From JBECKQ01 sp040235375 (GTDB taxonomy: Bacteria; Planctomycetota; Phycisphaerae; UBA1845), in NCBI GenBank assembly GCA_040235375.1, contig JBECKQ010000394.1, positions 1-21,948 of the forward strand: 21,948 bases of DNA, read 5' to 3'. The notes under the pieces were generated by a model. It was not told where the DNA came from. It was given only the letters and a program-made list of their open reading frames with translations, and searched no databases. This document shows positions 14,920-21,948 of this stretch, in pieces (the stretch's first letter is position 1; every line of letters begins with the position of its first letter). A program made the translations under genes and the position numbers.

Positions 14920-15050
14920 TTGCATCAAGAGCCCTGGGAAGCCTCAAGCTCCCGGGCGGCAACCGAGCAGCTCATCCCCTGACTGCCACGGTGCCGAGGC
15001 CAGCCCACCATGTGGTGGGAACGATGCGGGCGAAGCCGCAAAAGCGGGAT
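14920..15050 (+). ncRNA. SAM riboswitch aptamer, SAM-I/IV type
   Basis: Binds S-adenosylmethionine and turns down methionine synthesis genes. P1 joins GCATC (14922-14926) with GATGC (15023-15027), extendable by two G-U pairs. AAGAG follows. P2 (14932-14939 with 14950-14956) is short and has no kink-turn. Its loop GCCTC (14941-14945) pairs with GAGGC (14996-15000), the SAM-I core pseudoknot. The hallmark GGCAACC (14958-14964) and GGTGCC (14990-14995) frame P3, whose inner stem is GCAG/CTGC plus TCA/TGA. P4 is CCCACC/GGTGGG (15004-15019). After P1 a small P5 (about 15028-15037) follows, then GGGAT (15046-15050), which pairs with ATCCC of the P3 loop (14974-14978). The missing kink-turn plus second pseudoknot indicate SAM-I/IV or SAM-IV rather than classic SAM-I. 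The gene downstream is a Cys/Met enzyme, as expected. Confidence 0.88.
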
Positions 15051-15098
15051 TCGTCAAAAGTTGACAGTGACGGTCGCTGTCCCCCGCGTCTAGTCTGG

Positions 15099-15131
15099 AC
15101 TTCTTGATGCCGTGAAGGAGTTCACGGCATG
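15099..15131 (+). promoter_or_regulatory. Ribosome-site hairpin, likely riboswitch expression platform
   Basis: ATGCCGTGAA (15107-15116) pairs perfectly with TTCACGGCAT (15121-15130) around a GGAG loop. The Shine-Dalgarno AAGGAG (15115-15120) is the loop plus the top of the stem, and the start codon A and T are the stem base. Alternatively ACTTCTT (15099-15105) can pair with AAGGAGT (15115-15121), six Watson-Crick pairs and one G-U, which hides the Shine-Dalgarno fully. No T-run follows any hairpin here, so control is more likely of translation than of termination. Confidence 0.6.
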
Positions 15132-16349
15132 GAACGGTCTGACTTTTCTCAGAACATCGAAACGTTGTGTGTGCGCGCCGGCCAGGGCACCGGCGACGGA
15201 GATCCGCTGGTCGGTGCGATTGTGCAGTCCACGACCTTTTGCCGCGCGGGCATCACGAGCTCGGCCGAACACGCGTACTCACGGGTATCCAATCCCACCG
15301 TGGCCGCGCTCGAGCTCGAGTTGGGCCGGCTCGAACAAGCGCCCCCTGCCGTGGCTTTCGCGACCGGCCTGGCCGCCGAGTCGGCTTTGTTCCTCGCTCT
15401 GCTGCGTGGCGGTGATCACGTGATTTGCAGCCGGGCGGTTTACGGCGGCACGACCCGCCTCCTGCAACAGATCTTCCCGAACCTGGGGATCGCCACGAGT
15501 TACGTGGATACAACCGACCCGGACGAAGTGGCCGGCGCTGTCCGCGATACCACCCGTCTGATATTCATTGAATCGCCGTCCAACCCGACGCTCGATGTCA
15601 GTGATATCGGGGCAATTGCCGCTGTTTCCCGGAAGACGGGAGCCGTTCTGGCCGTGGACAACACGTTCATGACGCCGGCGTTGCAGCAGCCTCTGCAGCT
15701 CGGAGCCGACGTATCTGTCTACTCGACGACCAAGCTGATCGAGGGACATTCTGTGGCACTCGGTGGTGCGATCGTCAGCCGCAACGAACAACTGCTGGAG
15801 AGGCTCCGCTTCGTACGCAAGTGCACCGGGGCCATCCAGACGCCCTTCAACGCCTGGCTCACGCTGCAGGGAATCAAGACGCTGCCCGTGCGGATCCGCC
15901 AGCAGTCCCAGACGGCTTGCAGCGTGGCCACGTGGCTCGTGGCGCACCCGGCCGTCGCCCGCGTCCATTATCCATGCCTGGTGGACGACGCCCAGGCGGA
16001 AGTGGCCCGGCGCCAGCACCGGGAACATCATGGCGCCGTGGTGGCATTCGACCTCGAAGGTGGAGCCGACGTGGCCCAGCGCGTGATCAACGGCGTTCGC
16101 CTGCTGCGATTCGTCGAGCACGTCGGCTCGGTGGACAGCCTGATTACACACCCCGCCTCGATGACGCATGCCGACGTGCCGCCGCACGAACGTGAACTGG
16201 TAGGCGTAACGGATGGCCTCATCCGCCTCTCCATTGGACTCGAGCACGTCGATGACATTCTCGCGGATCTGGATCAGGCCGTCGGCCGTGCCGTGGCAGC
16301 CGGGGCGCGCGCTGCGCGGGAGGTGCGTTCATGCACAGCAAACGCCTGA
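15129..16349 (+). CDS. Cys/Met-metabolism PLP enzyme (cystathionine gamma-synthase or homoserine sulfhydrylase)
   Basis: 406 residues, fold-type I PLP enzyme of the MetB/MetC/MetZ/MetY family. It probably joins an activated homoserine to cysteine or sulphide, giving cystathionine or homocysteine. The PLP lysine is Lys202 in VYSTTKLIEGHSVALGG, Asp177 (AVDNTF) pairs with the pyridine nitrogen, and Tyr50 and Arg52 (AYSRVSNPT) contact the phosphate from the partner subunit. FATGLAAESA is the glycine-rich phosphate loop and SLITHPASMTHADV with LIRLSIGLEHVDD closes the C-terminus. The SAM riboswitch upstream argues for methionine synthesis over breakdown by a lyase. Residues cannot decide between MetB and MetZ, so no symbol is given. 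Its end overlaps the kinase by 19 bp. Confidence 0.9.
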   Translation: MERSDFSQNIETLCVRAGQGTGDGDPLVGAIVQSTTFCRAGITSSAEHAYSRVSNPTVAALELELGRLEQAPPAVAFATGLAAESALFLALLRGGDHVICSRAVYGGTTRLLQQIFPNLGIATSYVDTTDPDEVAGAVRDTTRLIFIESPSNPTLDVSDIGAIAAVSRKTGAVLAVDNTFMTPALQQPLQLGADVSVYSTTKLIEGHSVALGGAIVSRNEQLLERLRFVRKCTGAIQTPFNAWLTLQGIKTLPVRIRQQSQTACSVATWLVAHPAVARVHYPCLVDDAQAEVARRQHREHHGAVVAFDLEGGADVAQRVINGVRLLRFVEHVGSVDSLITHPASMTHADVPPHERELVGVTDGLIRLSIGLEHVDDILADLDQAVGRAVAAGARAAREVRSCTANA

Positions 16350-17137
16350 TCGTCCTGAAGTTCGGCGGGTCCGTGCTCCGGGAGGAGGCCACGCTGCCGC
16401 TCGTTGTTGAGGAGATACATCGCTGGCGCCGCGAGGGCGGCGAAGTGGTAGCGGTCGTTTCCGCACTCGCGGGCTGCACCGACGAGCTGCTGCGCAAAAG
16501 CCGGCGAATCTGGCCCACTGCGGCGCCGCAGTCCGTCGCCGCACTCGTCGCGCTCGGTGAGTTGCATAGCGCCGCTCTCCTCGGTCTGCATTTGGACCGC
16601 GCCGGGCTTTCCGCCTGCGTTCTCACACCGGCGGCAATTCGCCTTCTCGCCACCGGAAATCCACACGACGCAGTTCCAGTCGATTTTGATCGCAGCCGGG
16701 TGGAGGGGGCACTCGCGCGCCACGGCGTCGTGGTCATACCCGGCTATGTCGCTGAAGACCGCGAGGGCCGCGCTGCCTTGATGGGCCGGGGCGGCTCGGA
16801 CCTGACGGCGCTCTTTCTCGCCCATCGGCTCAGAGCCTCTTGCTGTCGGCTGATCAAGGACGTGGACGGCCTCTACGAGCACGATCCCGCCCGTCCTGGT
16901 CCTGCCCCCCGCCGCTTCGCCGTCGCCACATGGGACGACGCCCTGGCGACCGATGGGACAATTGTGCAACACAAGGCAGTGGAATTCGCGCGGGCGCACC
17001 ATCTGGAGTTTCAACTCGGTCGACGGAATGGGACCTTCCCGACGCGCGTCGGTGCAGGTCCGACTTATTTCGACCCGCCGGACCGACACCCGGTTGACGG
17101 AACTCGAGATGGGTCAAGACGCGCCGAAGTGGCCTGA
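16331..17137 (+). CDS. Aspartokinase-like amino acid kinase without ACT domains
   Basis: 268 residues of amino-acid-kinase fold. Seen: the nucleotide-binding start IVLKFGGSVL (Lys10), VVSALAGCTDELL, GELHSAALL, VIPGYVAEDREGR, MGRGGSDLTAL (151-161) and LIKDVDGLYEHDPARP (174-189), all in aspartokinase order. Aspartokinases usually have about 400-460 residues with paired ACT domains after residue 270; here the protein stops at the end of the catalytic domain. It would phosphorylate L-aspartate for the Met/Thr/Lys route. Lacking ACT domains it should not be inhibited by lysine or threonine. It starts inside the preceding gene with GGGAGGTG before the ATG, so the pair is co-transcribed under the SAM riboswitch. 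The last 30 residues are unconserved. The sequence after the stop shows no ACT-like frame, so I see no frameshift. Another amino acid kinase activity is possible. Confidence 0.8.
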   Translation: MHSKRLIVLKFGGSVLREEATLPLVVEEIHRWRREGGEVVAVVSALAGCTDELLRKSRRIWPTAAPQSVAALVALGELHSAALLGLHLDRAGLSACVLTPAAIRLLATGNPHDAVPVDFDRSRVEGALARHGVVVIPGYVAEDREGRAALMGRGGSDLTALFLAHRLRASCCRLIKDVDGLYEHDPARPGPAPRRFAVATWDDALATDGTIVQHKAVEFARAHHLEFQLGRRNGTFPTRVGAGPTYFDPPDRHPVDGTRDGSRRAEVA

Positions 17138-17421
17138 CCTGCCGAATGCCGCGTAGTTTGTGCAACGGTGAGGGCGCCGACGGCCCAATGCGATCAGCAT
17201 CGGCAACCTCGACCCGGTGCTTGCATCGGCTGCAGGACCCGATGCGCAGTTCGGGCTCGCGGCCAATGATGCAGTACCGTGCATCCTCTTTGCGCGCGGA
17301 TTTACACGAAAGGCGCCTCAACTGGTCCGCGCCCCCGCCCGCGGCGAAGAACGCGGAACACAGGAATACTACGACCGGGTCTCCTTGCGGAACGTAAACG
17401 GCCTCGCGGAACCTCCGGAGT
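17138..17421. other. Convergent intergenic region
   Basis: 284 bp between the kinase and the protease stops. Frames are open on both strands, but none has a ribosome site or a recognisable protein, and I see no strong terminator hairpin. Confidence 0.45.
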
Positions 17422-17598
17422 TCATCCACCGAAATCCCGCTGGAAGCGGGCAAAGTCACCGAGGTCGATCCATAGGTTGGCGTTGTCATCGAACACATCT
17501 CGGCATTCGTTCGAGGGTTCCGCCTGCTCCATACAGTCCACAAACCAGACAAGATCGTCGTAATCGACGTCGTCGTCCCCGTCGTAATCGCCGAACAT
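17422..17598 (-). other. Dockerin-like tandem EF-hand tail
   Basis: The last 58 residues of the protease: loop one GDYDGDDDVDYDDL, a helix with FVDCM, a second cysteine, and loop two DDNANLWIDLGDF followed by ARFQRDF. The layout, including the cysteine pair and the FxRFQ or AAFQ end, matches the tail of the protein at 3-302. Confidence 0.8.
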
Positions 17599-20500
17599 CA
17601 TGTCGATCACACTCAGGGGAATCAGCTTGGAGTCTGTCCGGTCAGACTGATCGGTAATCGAGAAGATCGGCTCGAATGTCCCGCTCTCGATCGGTGTACC
17701 ACTGATCACGCCGTTGCTGTCCAGACTCAATCCCGGAGGCAGACGGGAGAAGTCGAGCAGGAGCGAATCAGCGTCGCCGAGATCGGCCATCGCGTCATAC
17801 GAGGCCAGGAAGTACCGGACCGTGTCGCCGGCGGATACCCCGACGGTCGGCGTGAGCGGCGTGTTGCCGGCACCGTAGTCGAGGCCGATCCGGCCGGTGT
17901 CGAAGAGCGTCGCGCTGAAGTTGCACGGTTGGTTCCCCGAGCGCGTCACGGCGGCCCAGCGGATGGTGACCTGACCCGGCGTCGCCTCGTCGATGTAGAT
18001 GTCGCTGGTGCCAATGTCCGTACGCAGGTCGTCCCACATGACCGCAATACGTTTGTTGGCTGCCAGCAATCCTTCGCCGTTCTGGTAGGTGGCGCCCTGG
18101 TACGGACCGAAGTTGATCCAGCCATCGGTGGCGACCTTTACCGCAGTGTATGTAGCGCCGTAGAACTCGAACGGGAATGGGAGCGTGTAGTCGAACACCA
18201 CGTCATCGCCATGCCATCCCTGGGCGACGCCGTTGGTATTGAACGGCATGGCGCCGAGTGACTGTTCGCTGAAGATGACCGGCGTGTCCCAGATCAACGG
18301 GTGATCGCCGCCCACGGTCTGCACGGCAACCGGACCGTAGGGTTGACCGAGTCGGCCGACGGGCAGGCTGGCCGTGACGATGAACGGGTCGCCCGTACCC
18401 TGGAGAACACCGACGTTGTCGATCGCGATGCCGTCGGCATCGATCGGATAATTGTCATACTGCTGGAAGCGGACGCGAAACGTACCGTTGTAGCTGAGGC
18501 CGGCGTTGGCGGCGGCCTCGTCAAGATCGATCGTCACGGTCTGGTACGTGGTGGCGCGCGTGCCGGCGGACGGCTGGTCCATGCCGGGGGCTGAGCGGGC
18601 GGCCGGATCGAACAGATCCGCGATCTTGTGCCATGTCTGCCCGTCGGCGCTGATGGCGACGCCATCACCTTGGTAAGACCCCGTCCAGGTCGCCGGGAGG
18701 GCGTTAATCTCCTCGCCGAAGTCCTTCCAGTCGTACTGCAACAGCACGTTGGACGCCCCCTCAAGGTCGATGGCCAGTGTCAGTTCGTTAAGGCTATAGG
18801 CGCCATCCGAACCGCTATCCAACGTGACATGGTAGGAACCGTCGGGCCCATTCTCGGCGGTCACGCGGATGCGCCCGACGTTCGTGGAATGCGCGAACCA
18901 GTGCACGGCGAGCGGCGGACCCGCCTCGAAGTCATCCACGTAGGGAAACGACGCTGAGTCGATCACGTGGATCGTGCCCATGGCGACATTGGATTCGAGC
19001 TCTCCGTCGAAGACGCGGTAGTCGAAGGAATCGAATCCCGCGAAACCGGCGTCGGGCACGTAGTGCACCGCGTCTCCCTCGGCCAGCAGCGTGTACGGCG
19101 CTGTGGTGATCACGCCGCCGTTCGGGTCGTACAGCAGGCCGTTGGTCGGCAAGTCAATGATGACGTAAGCGAGCGGATCGAGGTCGGCATCCGTTGCGTG
19201 GAGCACGAGGTCGACCGGCGTTTCCGTGGCTGTTTCCGCACTCACCGCCCTGGCGAACGGCGGCTGGTTGTCGGCCGGCATGCCGATCGCGAGGATTTCC
19301 ACGTCGTCGACGTTCCAACCGGCGAACGTGGCGCCCCCATCGGTTGGACCCATCGTCCAGCGGACCTGCACATAAGGCTCGTTGTCCGCGACGGCGCCGA
19401 TGTTGTAGGACTGCGTGCTCCAGCTCGTTTCAGCGAGATCGCCACCCGTGTTGGACCAGATTGTCGTCCAGGTGACTCCGTCCGAACTCGCCTCGATGCT
19501 GGCATTGTCGTAGCTGCCGGCCTCGACGCCGAGCCAACGCTTGAACTGGAGTGTGACGCGCGAAAGCCCGGTGCAGTTGAACGGCTGCATCGTCAGTCGC
19601 GTGGGCGGAAGGTTATCCTCGTACGCACCCCCGAGGTTGTAGCCGTAGACGTTCACACCGGTAAACCCTGACGTTGGATCGCCGGCTGCGCCCAGCGGAA
19701 CACCGAAGGCCCACTGGCCTTCGGTCAGCCAGCCGGGATCGCTGTCGAGCGGGAAGCTGTAGGCAACTGTGGGGGTGCCCACGGAAATCTCAACGTCGGC
19801 CACGTTCGACAGCAGTACGCCGTCGCTCACCTGGTAGGAGAAGGCGTCCGGCCCCTGGTAATCGAGATCCGGCTCGAAAGTGACGGTCGCCCCATTTACG
19901 GCCAGGGTATGGGGCACAGTGGTGATCTCGCCGGTGCCCGCTCCATTCGGATCGAATAACGTGCCGTGCAGTGGCAGCGAGTCGACGATAAACGACAGGG
20001 CGGACCCAGGATTGGGGTCTGTTCCGAACAGCACCGCGTTGACCGGTGTGTTCTCCGGCGTCTCGACGTACAGGTCTGTTGCCGCGGGCGGGAGAGGCAC
20101 GTTGCCGGCGACGACGACGCGGACGTTGTCGATGAACCACCCGTCGCGTTGCAGCAGGCCGTCCGACTGGATCCGAAATCGGATCTTGATCGGCTGACCG
20201 GCAAACGGCGTTACGTCGTAGACGCGTTTCGTCCAGTCATAGTCGCCGCCGGTGTCGGCATCGAGATAGCCCAGGAAAGACTCGTCCGCATCGACGACTT
20301 CGACCGTGCAGCGATCGTAGAACGTCTCGAGCAGACACCAGTCGTAGTACTCGAGAAAAACCGGTGCGTCCACGCCGGTGAGATTGATCAACGGCGTTTG
20401 CAGGTAGGCGTCGGCGTCCGGATCGTAGGTCGCGGTCATGTCGGTACCCCAACAGTGGTCGCCGCCGATGGCGCGAACGCCGTTGAGTCCCGCCAGCGGA

Positions 20501-21948
20501 CCACTGCCGCCTACCGCTTGCGAGAAGATCGACAGGTACGAGGTGGGCGTACCGCGCTCCCATTCATCGCCCGGCCCGCCGTGGGTCCAACCCGGGTCGG
20601 CGCCTTCGCTGTTGTCGGAGAACAGAACAATGGGCTCCTGAACCACGTGGGTCTTGGCGCCGAAGCCGTACAAACTGCTGGCGCTGCGAGGATATACGGC
20701 ATAGAAGAAACCGCCGCTGTTGACATCGGAGTCGATAAAGATGCTGCCGAAGTCCTGGTAGATGACCTGGACGCCATCGGTCACAACGTCGTTGACGGCG
20801 TAGGTCTGGCCATCGGTCGGCCTCCAGGCGAATGGGCGGTCGGAACGCACCAGCAGGCTCACCGCGTAGTCATTTGGGGGCGTGCCCCACGTAAGCGTGA
20901 GGTCATTGCCGCTGGGTGTCGCGCTGAGGTTCTTGGCGCGATCGGGCCAGCGCATGCCGGACACCGCCGCGGTGACCGCTGCGCCCGCATCACAGCGACC
21001 ATAGCCGAGGCGGTCGCTATGGGAAGTAATCCCGTCGAATCTGCCGTAGGGTTCGTCGATACGCACCGCCGTATGCTGAAGAATGGCGCGGGCCTGGGCG
21101 GCGGTCATGGTCTCGTCCTGCGAGATGATCAAGGCACAGACACCCGCAGCCAGCGGTGTGGCAGAACTGGTGCCGCCGAACGCGTTCGTGTAGTCGAGAT
21201 CCGGCAGGCCGTTGTAGCCGCTCGTGCCCTGGTTATCCACCGTGGTGATGTCGAGCCACGGCTCGCGCACGCCGTCGTCCCCGCGGTCGTTGGTGGGCGC
21301 GGCGATGCCGACTTCGGGCCCGACATCGCTGAACTCCGTGTGCTTCGCGTGACTGTTGGTGCCACCGACCGCCATCACCGTGGGGAGTTGGCCGAGCGAT
21401 TGGACGCCATTGACCGTATGATCGTTGTTTGCCGCGGCGAAGAGGACGAGACACCCCTTGCCGTTGCGACCGCTGTTCGCCGCGAAGTTGATGGCATTGA
21501 CGATGTCGGTCGGAAGCAGGGTGCCGTCGGCGAAGCCCCAACTGTTGCTGAGCACGGCGGCACCGTCGCTGTGGTCGCCATTGTTGTCGGGATCGACGCT
21601 GAAGTAGTAGCCGTCGGCCATTTCACTGATGGTGGCGCCAAAGAACTTGACGCCGATCAGCCCGCAATCGGGCGCCGCTCCGCGGACACCGATGGAGTTG
21701 CCTTTGGCCACGGCGACTCCGGCACAGGATGTGCCGTGGCGCTGACCCGCATCGGGACTTGGATCGTTGTCCGGAGGGTCGTAATCGAGGTCAAGACCCG
21801 CCCAGAAGTTCGGCAGCAGATCGGGATGGTCCCTTTCGACACACTCGTCGAGGATGGAGACGCGGACCGTGGAGACGCCCTGGGCGTTGGGACCGTTGTC
21901 GGTGTCCCATGCCGTTTCCGCGTTGATGTCGCTGTTGGGATCGGCGCC
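17422..21948 (-). CDS. Large secreted subtilisin-like protease with C-terminal dockerin-like tail (5' truncated by window)
   Basis: The frame is open to the window edge, so the signal peptide and any propeptide are missing; 1508 residues are visible. The peptidase S8 domain covers about residues 25-330: catalytic Asp34 (VSILDECVERDHPDL), His71 (GQRHGTSCAGVA), the oxyanion Asn174 (LFAAANND) and Ser261 (FGGTSSATPLAAGV). The HGTSCAG form recalls kexin-like members. An Fn3-like stretch follows, then three jelly-roll (MAM-like) modules at about 440-610, 728-890 and 1000-1182. These alternate with two cadherin-like repeats (about 622-725 and 895-995). Next come an Ig-like He_PIG module interrupted by a roughly 175-residue insert (1190-1445) and the dockerin-like tail (1451-1508: GDYDGDDDVDYDDL and DDNANLWIDLGDF). 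It is extracellular; the substrate is unknown. I see no cohesin partner here. Confidence 0.9.
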   Translation of the reverse strand, partial: GADPNSDINAETAWDTDNGPNAQGVSTVRVSILDECVERDHPDLLPNFWAGLDLDYDPPDNDPSPDAGQRHGTSCAGVAVAKGNSIGVRGAAPDCGLIGVKFFGATISEMADGYYFSVDPDNNGDHSDGAAVLSNSWGFADGTLLPTDIVNAINFAANSGRNGKGCLVLFAAANNDHTVNGVQSLGQLPTVMAVGGTNSHAKHTEFSDVGPEVGIAAPTNDRGDDGVREPWLDITTVDNQGTSGYNGLPDLDYTNAFGGTSSATPLAAGVCALIISQDETMTAAQARAILQHTAVRIDEPYGRFDGITSHSDRLGYGRCDAGAAVTAAVSGMRWPDRAKNLSATPSGNDLTLTWGTPPNDYAVSLLVRSDRPFAWRPTDGQTYAVNDVVTDGVQVIYQDFGSIFIDSDVNSGGFFYAVYPRSASSLYGFGAKTHVVQEPIVLFSDNSEGADPGWTHGGPGDEWERGTPTSYLSIFSQAVGGSGPLAGLNGVRAIGGDHCWGTDMTATYDPDADAYLQTPLINLTGVDAPVFLEYYDWCLLETFYDRCTVEVVDADESFLGYLDADTGGDYDWTKRVYDVTPFAGQPIKIRFRIQSDGLLQRDGWFIDNVRVVVAGNVPLPPAATDLYVETPENTPVNAVLFGTDPNPGSALSFIVDSLPLHGTLFDPNGAGTGEITTVPHTLAVNGATVTFEPDLDYQGPDAFSYQVSDGVLLSNVADVEISVGTPTVAYSFPLDSDPGWLTEGQWAFGVPLGAAGDPTSGFTGVNVYGYNLGGAYEDNLPPTRLTMQPFNCTGLSRVTLQFKRWLGVEAGSYDNASIEASSDGVTWTTIWSNTGGDLAETSWSTQSYNIGAVADNEPYVQVRWTMGPTDGGATFAGWNVDDVEILAIGMPADNQPPFARAVSAETATETPVDLVLHATDADLDPLAYVIIDLPTNGLLYDPNGGVITTAPYTLLAEGDAVHYVPDAGFAGFDSFDYRVFDGELESNVAMGTIHVIDSASFPYVDDFEAGPPLAVHWFAHSTNVGRIRVTAENGPDGSYHVTLDSGSDGAYSLNELTLAIDLEGASNVLLQYDWKDFGEEINALPATWTGSYQGDGVAISADGQTWHKIADLFDPAARSAPGMDQPSAGTRATTYQTVTIDLDEAAANAGLSYNGTFRVRFQQYDNYPIDADGIAIDNVGVLQGTGDPFIVTASLPVGRLGQPYGPVAVQTVGGDHPLIWDTPVIFSEQSLGAMPFNTNGVAQGWHGDDVVFDYTLPFPFEFYGATYTAVKVATDGWINFGPYQGATYQNGEGLLAANKRIAVMWDDLRTDIGTSDIYIDEATPGQVTIRWAAVTRSGNQPCNFSATLFDTGRIGLDYGAGNTPLTPTVGVSAGDTVRYFLASYDAMADLGDADSLLLDFSRLPPGLSLDSNGVISGTPIESGTFEPIFSITDQSDRTDSKLIPLSVIDMMFGDYDGDDDVDYDDLVWFVDCMEQAEPSNECRDVFDDNANLWIDLGDFARFQRDFGG

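Noticed and set aside
15063..15081. Hairpin GACAGTGA/TCGCTGTC as a riboswitch terminator
   Set aside because: The 8-bp stem is real, but C residues rather than a T-run follow it.
15061..15096. Second promoter with TTGACA at 15061 and TAGTCT at 15091
   Set aside because: The spacer is 24 bp, too long, and the TTGACA is part of a hairpin (15063-15081) in the riboswitch leader.
17146..17397. Short ORFs between the kinase and the protease, including a CxxC-containing minus-strand frame
   Set aside because: No ribosome site, no full zinc-ribbon pattern, and no consistent family on either strand.

Overview
The window is GC-rich bacterial chromosome, most likely from a planctomycete (Phycisphaerae-like) lineage. 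The main clue is that the proteins cut off at both ends finish in the same dockerin-like tandem EF-hand tail, a C-terminal tag common on secreted planctomycete proteins. That assignment is inference; no rRNA or marker gene is present.

Layout. Bases 3-302 are the C-terminus of a secreted dockerin-tailed protein. On the plus strand follow a possible 33-residue ORF, proB and proA (first two steps of proline synthesis) and ilvD (dihydroxy-acid dehydratase). Converging on ilvD from the other side is a long minus-strand branched-chain amino acid operon that reads, in transcription order, leader peptide and attenuator, ilvB, a short ACT-type small subunit, ilvC, leuA, leuC, leuD, cimA, leuB (14.5 kb down to 4.9 kb). 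Genes overlap by 4 bp or are 10-31 bp apart. Together with ilvD this covers valine and leucine synthesis except the final transaminase. It also covers isoleucine made from pyruvate through citramalate, with no threonine deaminase needed.

The roughly 900 bp between ilvB and the next plus-strand gene form an RNA-regulatory hub. Facing ilvB is a 58-codon leader ORF with 11 Leu/Ile/Val codons in a 15-codon stretch, an upstream hairpin, an antiterminator pairing and a strong intrinsic terminator: a classical ribosome-mediated attenuator. Facing the other way are a good sigma70-like promoter and a SAM-clan riboswitch. I could pair P1, P2, P3 and P4, the P2-loop pseudoknot and a second P3-loop pseudoknot, which matches the SAM-I/IV layout. 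A 10-bp hairpin then encloses the Shine-Dalgarno and start codon of a Cys/Met-metabolism PLP enzyme (MetB/MetZ-like). That gene overlaps an aspartokinase-like catalytic domain with no ACT domains.

The right end is the C-terminal 1508 residues of a very large secreted subtilisin-like protease (minus strand). It carries jelly-roll, cadherin-like and Ig-like modules and a dockerin-like tail. The stretches without genes (303-619, 14529-14883, 17138-17421) hold only the regulatory or hairpin elements listed.
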